NCBI GenBank assembly: GCA_003557085.1
Contig: PWPR01000012.1
Location: 1-12,922 of the forward strand
Length of the DNA stretch: 12,922 nucleotides
Reading direction: 5' to 3'
Origin: Clostridia bacterium
GTDB taxonomy: Bacteria; Bacillota; UBA994; PWPR01
Part shown: in pieces, positions 1-7,109 of the stretch
How positions within the stretch are numbered: position 1 is the first letter of the stretch
Layout: each line of letters starts with the position of its first letter
Made by a program: the position numbers and the translations under genes
The notes under the pieces: generated by a model
Seen by the model: the letters and a program-made list of their open reading frames with translations, nothing else
Database searches by the model: none
Told to the model about the DNA's origin: nothing

Positions 1-1901
1 ACTCTACGACATTAGCAATAACTGGAAGTGTTGTACTTGATGGTCAAAATGATCCTAATGAAGTATTTATATTTCAAGCTGGCTCTACTTTAACTACTTC
101 GAATGCCAGTAAAGTTGAGCTGATTAATGGAGCTAGCTCTGACAACGTCTTCTGGCAAGTAGGGTCTTCCGCTACACTAGGTACAACCTCTACTTTCCAA
201 GGGACTATACTTGCTAAAGCATCAATCACAGTAACAACTGACGCAGATATTATTGAAGGTCGCCTATTAGCACTGGATGGTGCCGTTACGCTGGACTCAA
301 ATACTGTGACAATAGAAGAAACTGGATCACTAACAGTGACTAAAACTGTCGTTGGTGACACTGGAACTATGACATTACCAACCTTTGAAATTACTGTAAC
401 AGGCCCAAATGCTTTTTCAGAAACTAGAACTTTTGTTGATGGAGAATCATTTACTTGGATAGATTTAGTACCTGGCACATATAATGTAACAGAAAGTCGT
501 ACTGGTCTTAGCAGTGAATGGGCTGTTACTGGCGAAGGAAATATAACCGTAGTTGCTGATGCGACAGCTGTAGCTACTATAACTAATACCTACACCGCTA
601 CTCCAGAACCTGTTGGGTCATTAACTGTTGGGAAAACTGTCGCTGGTGATATTGGAACTATGACATTGCCTTTATTTGAAATTACGGTAACTGGTCCAGA
701 AAGTTTTTCAGCTACTAGAACTTTTGTTCATGGAGAAACGTTTACTTGGACAAGTTTAGTGCCTGGCACATATAATGTGACAGAAAATCATACTGGCCTT
801 AGTAGTCAATGGATAGTAAGCGGTGAAGGAAATGTAACCGTAGTTGCTGATGAGTTATCAATAACCACTATTACCAATACCTACACTTCTATAGATGAAC
901 CAGTAGACGAGCCATCAGTTGGATCTTTAACTGTTAGAAAAACTGTAGCTGGAAATATTGGCAATATGACATTACCTTTATTTAAGATTACAGTAACTGG
1001 TCCAAGAGGGTTCTCTGCAAACAGAACGTTTGTTCATGGAGAAATCTTTACTTGGAGAAACCTAGTACCTGGCACATATAATGTAACAGAAGATCATACT
1101 GGACTTAGTAGTGAATGGGTAGTTACTGGTGAAGGAAATGTAACCGTAGTTGCTGATGAGTTGTCTTCTTCTACAATAACTAATACATACGCCTTATCAC
1201 CTGAAGTAGGTTCCTTAACTGTTGGAAAAACAGTTACCGGAGACATAGGCAATATGACATTGCCTTTGTTTGAAATAATTGTAAATGGTCCTGAGGACTT
1301 TTATGCAACTAGAACCTTTACTCAAAACGAACTATATACATGGGAAAACTTAGTTCCTGGAACATATCTTGTTACAGAGAATCGTATTAGCCTTGGTAGC
1401 GAATGGGCGGTTAGTGGTGAAGGATCTATTGTAGTAGTTACAGATGAAACTTCTTTAGTTACTCTTAATAACTTATATAGTCAAGAGCAACCCGTAGGGT
1501 CTTTGACTGTTAGAAAGGTTGTAACTGGAGACATTGGAACTATGACACTACCGATATTTAAAATTACTGTTACCGGACCTGATAACTTCTCCGCAACGAG
1601 AACTTTTGTTCATGACGAATCCTTTACCTGGGCAAATCTAGTACCTGGTATATATAACATAACAGAGAATCGTACTGGTTTAAGTATTAACTGGTCAGTT
1701 AGTGGTGAAGAAACTGTAGTAGTTGTAGAGGATCAAACAGAGGTAGTCACCATAACTAATAACTATGAGAATATTGAAGTAATTCCTCAAACAGGCCAAA
1801 GAGCAACTTATAATAGTGTTGCTATTTTTGGTAGTATTGCAATGGTTATCGCTGGTTTAGGAATATTTGCAGGACGCAAAAGAAAGAACTTATCTGAATA
1901 A
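1..1901 (+). CDS. Cell-wall-anchored ice-binding-like (DUF3494-type) surface protein with five Cna-B-like repeats; 5' end outside window
   Basis: The reading frame is open from base 3 to the TAA at 1899-1901, giving 632 visible residues; the N-terminus lies upstream of the window. The first ~100 residues match the C-terminal half of the ice-binding-like (DUF3494) beta-solenoid: VLDGQNDPNEVFIFQAGSTL, then NVFWQVGSSATLG, GTILAKASI, and GRLLALDGAVTLD. Five 90-residue repeats follow (324-1766), then a sorting signal: IPQTG at 1782-1796, a hydrophobic stretch, and a basic tail GRKRKN. Members of this domain family bind ice or act as adhesins. Here the domain would sit at the tip of a wall-linked stalk, and whether it binds ice cannot be told from sequence. 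A GTG at 306 could start a shorter frame, but the continuous homology upstream argues against it. No sortase gene is visible. Confidence 0.88.
   Translation, partial: STTLAITGSVVLDGQNDPNEVFIFQAGSTLTTSNASKVELINGASSDNVFWQVGSSATLGTTSTFQGTILAKASITVTTDADIIEGRLLALDGAVTLDSNTVTIEETGSLTVTKTVVGDTGTMTLPTFEITVTGPNAFSETRTFVDGESFTWIDLVPGTYNVTESRTGLSSEWAVTGEGNITVVADATAVATITNTYTATPEPVGSLTVGKTVAGDIGTMTLPLFEITVTGPESFSATRTFVHGETFTWTSLVPGTYNVTENHTGLSSQWIVSGEGNVTVVADELSITTITNTYTSIDEPVDEPSVGSLTVRKTVAGNIGNMTLPLFKITVTGPRGFSANRTFVHGEIFTWRNLVPGTYNVTEDHTGLSSEWVVTGEGNVTVVADELSSSTITNTYALSPEVGSLTVGKTVTGDIGNMTLPLFEIIVNGPEDFYATRTFTQNELYTWENLVPGTYLVTENRISLGSEWAVSGEGSIVVVTDETSLVTLNNLYSQEQPVGSLTVRKVVTGDIGTMTLPIFKITVTGPDNFSATRTFVHDESFTWANLVPGIYNITENRTGLSINWSVSGEETVVVVEDQTEVVTITNNYENIEVIPQTGQRATYNSVAIFGSIAMVIAGLGIFAGRKRKNLSE
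324..1766 (+). repeat. Five tandem 90-residue Cna-B-like stalk repeats
   Basis: Units lie at 324-593, 615-884, 921-1190, 1209-1478 and 1497-1766. Each begins GSLTV-x-K and ends near T-x-x-N-x-Y, with linkers of 6-12 residues rich in Pro and Glu. All units share the motif MTLP near position 16, FTW or YTW near 43-45, and LVPGxYxxTE at 48-57. Lys7, Glu57 and Asn88 are present in all five. In Cna-B and SpaA-type domains a Lys-Asn isopeptide bond catalysed by a Glu has this placement, so these are predicted to be self-crosslinked, protease-resistant stalk modules. The repeats may belong to the DUF5979 group. Unit 4 is the most divergent. Confidence 0.85.
1782..1898 (+). other. Sortase sorting signal (IPQTG variant)
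   Basis: This C-terminal segment has IPQTG in place of the usual LPXTG, then a spacer, a hydrophobic membrane segment (SVAIFGSIAMVIAGLGIF) and a positively charged tail (AGRKRKNLSE). The order and lengths fit a cell-wall sorting signal. Sortase would cleave between Thr and Gly and link the protein to peptidoglycan. The Ile in the first position is a tolerated variant in pilin-like and clostridial substrates. Confidence 0.85.
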
Positions 1902-1979
1902 TGCATTTGAAAACAATCGTACTAATCAACTAAATACAATGTAGTTTTTTAGCTTAAATCAACATAACTTTTTTTAGTA

Positions 1980-2421
1980 GTGTTATGTTTCAATAACTGC
2001 TTTGAGTGTGATAAACCAGTATATATAGAAGTTAAAAACTACACTAAAGTTCATGAGTGTAAACAAGATGATTACAAGTGAAGAAAGTCTCATTTTATTA
2101 GGCTCAGTTACTTCAAAGTTGCGTGATGAAATAAAGAATCAGCAATCTCAGTGCTATCAAAATAGAGTTGAGCTCTTCTTAATATTTCAGTTAATAAACA
2201 TAAGAATCTAGAGCCTAATTTATCACTAAACTTTGTTATTAATGAGCACAGTAATTTAAGAGAGGTTCACACCTTTACTTAAAGCTTGTGCCTAAATGAG
2301 CATTATTAATCTAACTGATAGCAAAACTACATATGAGACATATGAAATGTTAACCATAGAACCTGAAGAAGTTGAAGAGTTAAAACATAAGAACTCGTGC
2401 TCTAACATTAGCAACTTATAA
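1980..2421 (+). pseudogene. Possible decayed small gene in several frames, family not recognised
   Basis: Three short open stretches follow each other. 1980-2081 encodes a Cys-rich piece with CFNNCFECDKP and later HEC, resembling a zinc-ribbon start. 2053-2211 encodes MSVNKMITSEESLILLG and continues for 52 codons. 2296-2421 encodes a 41-codon piece ending in EPEEVEELKHKN. The last two lie in the same frame, separated by several stops. A strong terminator follows about 100 bases downstream, as it would after a gene. I cannot name a family, and independent chance ORFs remain possible. Confidence 0.25.
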
Positions 2422-2520
2422 TACAACCGGTTACTTGCAAAGTAGATATTAGAAGTAAAGGTATTAAATAATAGCAAACTAAAACACCTTAGAACTTCAA
2501 TAAATACTAGATAATGAAAC

Positions 2521-2575
2521 AAGATTGCTTTTATCACTAGGTTCCGTATGCCTAGAAAAGCAATCTTTTTTATTT
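2521..2575 (+). terminator. Rho-independent terminator (plus strand)
   Basis: A perfect 12-bp stem, AAGATTGCTTTT (2521-2532) with AAAAGCAATCTT (2556-2567), encloses an inner CTAGG/CCTAG stem and is followed directly by a T-rich run (TTTTTTATTT). It would stop transcripts coming from the left, either the surface-protein gene 620 bp upstream or the decayed gene just before it. Confidence 0.8.
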
Positions 2576-2609
2576 AACTAACAAACTGATATCAAAAACT
2601 AAATTTACA

Positions 2610-2654
2610 TAAAAAAAGCAATAATTAGTCTAAGCTATTAGACAATTATTGCTT
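2610..2654 (-). terminator. Rho-independent terminator (minus strand)
   Basis: The stem AGCAATAATT plus GTCTAA (2617-2633, one bulged A) pairs with 2638-2653 around a 4-base loop. Read on the minus strand it is followed by a run of seven U (2611-2617 on the plus strand is all A). It faces the plus-strand terminator only about 40 bp away, so the two convergent transcription units are insulated here. It is AT-rich and may be weaker than its neighbour. Confidence 0.65.
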
Positions 2655-3010
2655 CTAGTTTTTCCTTTTTTATTATCTCTTTTTATGACAACTAGTCCAA
2701 ACAAAGAAATATTTAATCATATCTATTACAGCTATTTAACACGAGCCTGATAACAGACACTAAACATAGAGAAATCTTATAATGGTCTTATTATCATTAA
2801 TAGCTAATATCATACAACTAAATTTTCATTTTCTGAAACAGTTCTACTCTAGTTTCTTTATTTCTACACTAAATATTAACTTAACTTACAAACAAAACAA
2901 CTAGATCTCATTTGACAACAGATACATTTTAGAGAATCTTTTTTTGTATCACATTATAAAAACAGTGCTCATTAATTATCCTGTAATCTTATATTAATGT
3001 GCTAATTATA

Positions 3011-3250
3011 TTAATCGTTCGCTGCTGTTATAGTACCTATTATTTCTTCAACCTTTTGGTCTTCAAGCCTATTAAGATACTCCATAAATGCTGCTATTTT
3101 TTCGTACTCTTTAATTGAAAGTAATACAGCATCAGGTTGATTGTTCTTAAAGATAAATATTTTACCTAGTTCTTCTGCCTTATCTCTGCTTGTTTTGTAA
3201 TTCTTAACTACTTCTGTAGTTGAAACTATTGCGTTTTTTAAAATATTCAC
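3011..3250 (-). CDS. Orphan Phd/YefM-type antitoxin
   Basis: This 79-residue protein resembles Phd/YefM antitoxins. The N-terminal part (IVSTTEVVKNYKTSRDKAEE, residues 8-27) forms the DNA-binding beta-alpha fold. It is followed by the typical strand pair IFIFKNNQPDAVLLSIKEYE (residues 31-50), and the acidic, helical C-terminus would wrap a RelE or Doc-type toxin. The start is GTG at 3250, with GGAAGG about 12 nt upstream; no in-frame ATG is nearby. No toxin gene is found on either side: 2660-3010 downstream and 3251-3917 upstream contain no RelE-like or Fic-like frame. It is therefore a solitary antitoxin, which may act as an autoregulator or protect against a toxin encoded elsewhere. Confidence 0.8.
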   Translation of the reverse strand: MNILKNAIVSTTEVVKNYKTSRDKAEELGKIFIFKNNQPDAVLLSIKEYEKIAAFMEYLNRLEDQKVEEIIGTITAAND

Positions 3251-3298
3251 AACACCATCAATCCTTCCACTAGAGTATTTAGATTTGCTTTATAAATC

Positions 3299-3304
3299 AT
3301 TATA
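3299..3304 (-). promoter_or_regulatory. Candidate -10 element of the antitoxin gene
   Basis: TATAAT on the minus strand lies about 50 bases before the GTG start at 3250, which would give a leader of roughly 40 nt. No good -35 hexamer is visible at 16-18 bp spacing, and the surroundings are very AT-rich, so this is a weak call. Confidence 0.3.
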
Positions 3305-3719
3305 TTATGTAATAGTAGAATACCCAGCATTCCTAATTAATCCCCATGATTTCTCTCATTTAGATTATAAAACAACAAGTCTTATTGGTCAAGTAGCTTG
3401 CTTTGATAGATAGTGTCAATTTGTTACTGAAGAAAAAAAATCTCTCAAAATTAAATCTAACAGTTTTTATTGCGCTTTTTGTCATCCAATTTATCATTAA
3501 AATAAAATAACTATACCCAAGCTATGGATTAGTTAAAAATTTATTAGTTTTATTTTGCAAATTACTATACGACACAATAGACTTTGAGATTGTTAGAGTT
3601 AAATATACCTGCTTAACATTCTAGTATTTTATCTAGCACCTTAATGAAGCCTTTCCTAGGAAATCTTTCTCTTAAATGTTCCTTTTACACCATTCATTTA
3701 TATCCTATTTCAGGACTTG

Positions 3720-3845
3720 TCAAAAATATGTTAGTACTTAATAGACCCCTCTGAAGGGATTTTTACTTCATCACAGTTTCGAATCTTTGATAGTCTTCTT
3801 ATGCCTTAATTTTAGCTTCTTTAGGTATTTGGGCTTTATACCCAT
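3720..3845 (-). pseudogene. Doubtful IS3-type transposase (OrfA) N-terminal relic
   Basis: On the minus strand, from the ATG at 3845 and with one base skipped, the reading is MG-YKAQIPKEAKIKA, an in-frame TAA at 3799-3801, then EDYQ. This resembles the start of IS3-family OrfA proteins (MGxKAKxxKExKIKAxEDY). A second stop follows soon after, and the rest is not recognisable. The apparent GGAGGAG ribosome site in front coincides with the stem of the operon terminator, so the match could be fortuitous. Confidence 0.25.
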
Positions 3846-3907
3846 AAAAAATACTCCTCCATATAGTAGGTAGTTTTATTACTTAAACTATGTACTATAT
3901 GGGGAGC
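3846..3907 (-). terminator. Terminator of the c-di-GMP/methyltransferase operon
   Basis: A long imperfect inverted repeat lies about 10 bases past the stop codon of the last operon gene. The arms 3856-3877 and 3885-3906 share CTCC, CCATATAGTA and TAGTTT, with a 2-base mismatch and a bulge. On the minus strand the stem is followed by TATTTTTTAT. Position, stem length and U-run fit a Rho-independent terminator closing the operon. Confidence 0.75.
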
Positions 3908-3917
3908 ATATCTATGT

Positions 3918-5402
3918 CTACTGCCTTCTCTTTTTATTTTGTTTATCCATATACATTTCCTTATCAGCTTTTTTCATCAACTCTTCTAATATATTATTTT
4001 CGTTATTAAGGAATGCATAACCAATAGAAGCACTCAATTTCAAATCTTGATCCTTAATTTTTTCATTATTAAGCTTAATTTTTTCGATGAATCTTTGCTT
4101 TACTATTTTTGTTGCTTCTTTAGTGGAATTATCTATAATCGCAACAAACTCATCTCCACCAATCCTCGCAACTATGTCTTGATTACGGAAAACACTTTTT
4201 AAGACTTCTGCAAATCTTTCGATCAACTCATCACCTTTAGCATGACCATATTTGTCATTTATGTATTTTAGATTATCTATGTCAAACATAAAAACGACTG
4301 TTCCATAATTAAGCCTATCATCCATTATACTGTTTATGTAAGTCCTATTATATAATCCTGTCATACAATCATGATAACTCAAATATTTTAACTCTTGTTC
4401 AGATTCTAGAATTTTTTGATATTGAGAATTGTTATGAAGTACTAATCCACAAAACTTCGCTACTTCTACAGCTAAATTAAGATATTTATCAATGTATTGC
4501 TCAAACATGAAGCCACCAACTTCTAAAATCCCATAAAAAACATCATTCCATGAGACCTTAATATAAAACTTATTTTTCTCTCTAAACAGAATATATTCAT
4601 CATCACTCATTTTAAACTTCTTTAGCTCTAAAGATTCTAAAACTGACTGAGGGCCCCAAAACTCAAATTCCTGAGCCCCAAAAACCATCGTGAAAAGATC
4701 TTTTATCTTTCCTATAACATCCCTTTTGCTAGTGAAAGTTGATATTTTACCTAACATATCAAAAACAGCTGCATATTCAGCACTTTGGCTTCTTAAACTG
4801 TTGATAGTTGCTCTACTTTCTCCCTTTTGCTTTTGCAAGTTCCATTCAGATAATTTACTTTTTAGCATAAGGCTAATAGTATCTAACTCTACAGACACTA
4901 CTTGATAAGGAATTCCTATATAATCAGATAACTCTTCTAGATAGTTCTCAGCTTCTTTATCAATTTTTGCATCAAGAAATATAATTTGCTTACTAGTCTC
5001 TTGAAAAAATTTTCTTGCAGTATCCTTATCAAATCCCATATCTGTAATGTGACTTCTCCATTTACTTAACCACCCAGTGCTTATGATGTAGCTGCCCTTG
5101 GATGTTAAGTAATCCAAAAACTCATTACAAGTCAAATGTCCAAAGCAGTAATTAGTAGATACTACATCTATTTTCCCTTCTGGGGGAGTTAATTTTTTCA
5201 AATCACATAGATTGCTACAAACAAGCACACTACTATCCTGACTTGACTTAAATAACTTTTCCTTTGCTTCTTCTTTTCCTTTTTTATTGTCACACAATGA
5301 TGGTAATACTATTAGCTCTATATCATCAAAATTTTCTTTGTTTATTACTGCTTGGTATTCAGGATAAAAATTTTCACATATATATAAATGTAGCTTATCC
5401 AT
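3918..5402 (-). CDS. DUF1638-like Cys-rich domain fused to GAF-like region and GGDEF diguanylate cyclase
   Basis: This 494-residue protein is likely a cytosolic diguanylate cyclase with an unusual sensor. Residues 1-190 resemble DUF1638-type proteins (LPSLCDN at 33-39, NYCFGHL at 84-90, GSYIISTGWLSKW at 103-115), which I recall near corrinoid methyltransferases. This part has six Cys: 9, 37, 62, 66, 86 and 92. Residues ~205-325 look GAF-like. The GGDEF domain (~338-490) keeps HDCMTGLYNR (344-353), the metal Asp in FDIDN (374), GGDEF (415-419), and an inhibitory-site RNQD (406-409). It is therefore predicted active and product-inhibited. No membrane segment is seen. Its ATG directly abuts the methyltransferase TAA, and GGGAGGAAG lies about 7 nt upstream inside that gene, so it is translationally coupled. 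It is the last gene of the operon. Confidence 0.82.
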   Translation of the reverse strand: MDKLHLYICENFYPEYQAVINKENFDDIELIVLPSLCDNKKGKEEAKEKLFKSSQDSSVLVCSNLCDLKKLTPPEGKIDVVSTNYCFGHLTCNEFLDYLTSKGSYIISTGWLSKWRSHITDMGFDKDTARKFFQETSKQIIFLDAKIDKEAENYLEELSDYIGIPYQVVSVELDTISLMLKSKLSEWNLQKQKGESRATINSLRSQSAEYAAVFDMLGKISTFTSKRDVIGKIKDLFTMVFGAQEFEFWGPQSVLESLELKKFKMSDDEYILFREKNKFYIKVSWNDVFYGILEVGGFMFEQYIDKYLNLAVEVAKFCGLVLHNNSQYQKILESEQELKYLSYHDCMTGLYNRTYINSIMDDRLNYGTVVFMFDIDNLKYINDKYGHAKGDELIERFAEVLKSVFRNQDIVARIGGDEFVAIIDNSTKEATKIVKQRFIEKIKLNNEKIKDQDLKLSASIGYAFLNNENNILEELMKKADKEMYMDKQNKKRRQ

Positions 5403-6437
5403 TTATGCTTCCTCCCGAATTGGATAAGTGCCATACTCCTTTACAGTTTCAGCAATATCTAACAAAGTACTTTCTGACACCTGCCATGGAATTTCACCAT
5501 GATTATCAGACAAAATAAAACCTCCGCCCCTAGCAGCTCCTTGGATGAGTTGCTTTACTTTATTCTGAGCTGTCTTCTTGTCCCAGTTAGCCATCTCAAT
5601 ACCATTTAGATTTCCTAATAAGCATATTTTACCTTTTGCTTTTTCTTTTATTTCCTTAATATTATCTTCTTCACTAAAACCAAGCACAGCAGAACCGGTG
5701 CTGATGATATCATCTATTACAGGTAGGCTGATACCAGAAGCAAGATGTGTAGCTGTCGCTCCATTAAATCTACTAATTGTTTCTTTAGCAATTATATGGC
5801 CAGTTTCAATATATTTAGACCTCTCTATAATTGCTGGAGATGCTAAAGGATCAAAGTAGCATATTGCTGTTGCTCCAGCTTCAAGCTGTGCATTAGCCCA
5901 TGCTACACAAAACTCTTGGTTTATCTTCATTAAAAAGTCGAACTCATCTTTTCTAAAATATAGTAGTTCAAGGTATTTTTCAAAACCCATTTGCATTACT
6001 GGCAAAGAAAAAGGAGACATTACTACTCCAATTATAGGGACTTTATCTCCTACAGATTCTTTTAAAGCTTGTGTTGTTTCAAGTACTCTTTTTAGTTGTT
6101 GAGACTCTCCGATAAGCGGCACATCGATATCCTTTATTTGCTCTATATTTTTTATAAAAGGTTGCCCAGAGTTTGGAGGGCCATCTTCTGTGAAAACTAC
6201 TTCTCCACCAAAAGCTTCTATCTCTATAGGTGCATAAGTAAATGTATAAATACAGTCATTACTATACTTCTTTTGCATACGTAGTTGAGCCTCTACTACG
6301 TTTTTAGAATCTGAAAAATAATTTTTTATATTAATGCCTAATTCTTTTGCTCCATAATGGGAGAACAAATGAAACATGGGCACACGGTCTGGCTCTTTAT
6401 GAGTAATTGCTGTCATTACGCGCTCCATAGAATTCAT
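5403..6437 (-). CDS. UroD/MtaA-superfamily corrinoid methyltransferase
   Basis: This 344-residue TIM-barrel protein belongs to the uroporphyrinogen decarboxylase/MtaA superfamily. Supporting motifs are the N-terminal MERVMTAITHKEPDRVP, LLGNLNG at 273-279, and a C-terminal GGGFILSDNHGEIPWQVSES. In this family, MtaA, MtbA and O-demethylase methyltransferases move methyl groups to or from a corrinoid protein, and the partner is encoded directly upstream. It is not heme-pathway UroD: the context is wrong and the N-terminus is of the methyltransferase type. The zinc site is odd. MtaA-type enzymes use His-x-Cys plus a later Cys, whereas here the positions read H231-x-A233 and H313 (SDNHG). The ATG overlaps the corrinoid-protein stop as ATGA, with GGAGGA 8-9 nt upstream. 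The substrate is unknown, with methanol, methylamines or methoxy-aromatics as candidates. Confidence 0.85.
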   Translation of the reverse strand: MNSMERVMTAITHKEPDRVPMFHLFSHYGAKELGINIKNYFSDSKNVVEAQLRMQKKYSNDCIYTFTYAPIEIEAFGGEVVFTEDGPPNSGQPFIKNIEQIKDIDVPLIGESQQLKRVLETTQALKESVGDKVPIIGVVMSPFSLPVMQMGFEKYLELLYFRKDEFDFLMKINQEFCVAWANAQLEAGATAICYFDPLASPAIIERSKYIETGHIIAKETISRFNGATATHLASGISLPVIDDIISTGSAVLGFSEEDNIKEIKEKAKGKICLLGNLNGIEMANWDKKTAQNKVKQLIQGAARGGGFILSDNHGEIPWQVSESTLLDIAETVKEYGTYPIREEA

Positions 6438-7084
6438 GATTGCTTTCCTCCTTCAGAAAATCTCTTAATAATCTTTTGAACTTCTATTCCATTTTTTCCA
6501 TCTGCGTCGGCGTTTACCCTTCGCCATAGCTCCTTATCCAATCTAAATGGAGCTCCTCCAACAATTACTTTAGCTGGTGAACCTTTTTTCTTGATCATTT
6601 CTACAACTTGTTTAACTTTTAATGCTGAAGGCAGCATTAATGTTGATATAAGAAGTATATCAATGTTCTCATTAATAGTTTTTTCAACGATCTCATCCAC
6701 ACTTAATCCTTGCCCAAAATCTATTAGATGATATCCACTGGAACTTAGTATAGAATAAACAATTCTTTTGCCTAAAGAATGATGATCTTGTAATACTCCA
6801 ATTGCAATTTTCAATTCTGCTCCATTTGTTACTAAATGATCCGGTAGATATTTTTCAATAAGTCCTTCACATATTACTCCACTCATATACACCTGGGACA
6901 AAGACAACTGCCCCTCTTCCCAGCCATCTCCTATTACCTCTAATGCTTTCATAGTTAATTGTTCTAATTCTTCAAAGCTTTGGTTTATGTTATAATACTC
7001 ATCAAATATTTCAGCAGCCTTAATACGATTCACTTCAAGCAATGCTTGCTGAAACTCTTCAAACAACTTTATATTGCGTTCCAT
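6434..7084 (-). CDS. Corrinoid (cobalamin-binding) methyl-carrier protein, MtaC/MtbC type
   Basis: This 216-residue protein has the two usual parts. The helical N-terminal cap (~5-88) includes WEEGQLSLSQVYMSG. The Rossmann-like B12 domain (~91-210) carries DxHxxG (D100-H102-G105, as DHHSLG), SxL (147-149) and GG (176-177). These motifs bind cobalamin base-off with His102 as lower ligand. It would carry the methyl group on cobalt for the methyltransferase encoded next. The length matches the family. ATG with GGAGGAAG about 6 nt upstream; a 25-nt gap separates it from the preceding gene and a 4-nt overlap joins it to the next. No reductive activator (RamA/RACo type) is visible in the window. 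Confidence 0.92.
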   Translation of the reverse strand: MERNIKLFEEFQQALLEVNRIKAAEIFDEYYNINQSFEELEQLTMKALEVIGDGWEEGQLSLSQVYMSGVICEGLIEKYLPDHLVTNGAELKIAIGVLQDHHSLGKRIVYSILSSSGYHLIDFGQGLSVDEIVEKTINENIDILLISTLMLPSALKVKQVVEMIKKKGSPAKVIVGGAPFRLDKELWRRVNADADGKNGIEVQKIIKRFSEGGKQS

Positions 7085-7109
7085 TAACTTCCTCCATTCT
7101 TATATTTCA

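Larger units (their letters stand above)
1902..3010. other. 1.1-kb spacer with gene debris and two terminator hairpins
   Basis: There is no convincing intact gene here. An 8-bp inverted repeat (AACATAAC at 1961-1968, GTTATGTT at 1982-1989) follows the surface-protein gene, but its T-run is in the loop, so it is not a canonical terminator. The part from about 1980 to 2421 carries short open stretches in two frames that may be a decayed gene. It ends at a strong plus-strand terminator (2521-2575), and a minus-strand terminator lies at 2610-2654. I see nothing supportable between 2660 and 3010, including no toxin gene downstream of the antitoxin. The 81-codon antisense frame at 2292-2537 has no recognisable features. 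Confidence 0.6.
3251..3917. other. 0.67-kb spacer without an intact gene
   Basis: This stretch lies between two minus-strand units. It holds the candidate antitoxin promoter near 3300, a doubtful transposase relic at about 3720-3845, and the terminator of the c-di-GMP/methyltransferase operon at 3846-3907. Between 3340 and 3700 I see nothing beyond AT-rich sequence with many stops in all frames. Confidence 0.6.

Noticed and set aside
74..478. 134-codon frame on the minus strand
   Set aside because: It lies antisense to the ice-binding-like and repeat coding sequence and its composition mirrors that repeat; no domain.
1928..1956. Weak hairpin plus T-run just after the surface-protein gene
   Set aside because: The stem is only about 5 AT-rich base pairs; too weak to call a terminator.
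2292..2537. 81-codon minus-strand frame rich in Leu, Phe and Tyr
   Set aside because: It is antisense to the possible relic and terminator, has no ribosome binding site I trust, and no recognisable motif.
4690..4905. Plus-strand frame inside the GAF-GGDEF gene
   Set aside because: Antisense shadow of a gene with clear domains.
5578..5859. Plus-strand frame of 93 codons inside the methyltransferase gene
   Set aside because: Antisense shadow; the methyltransferase on the other strand is well supported.
5403..6437. Heme-pathway uroporphyrinogen decarboxylase (HemE)
   Set aside because: The N-terminus and C-terminal motif are of the corrinoid-methyltransferase branch and the gene is coupled to a corrinoid protein, not to heme genes.
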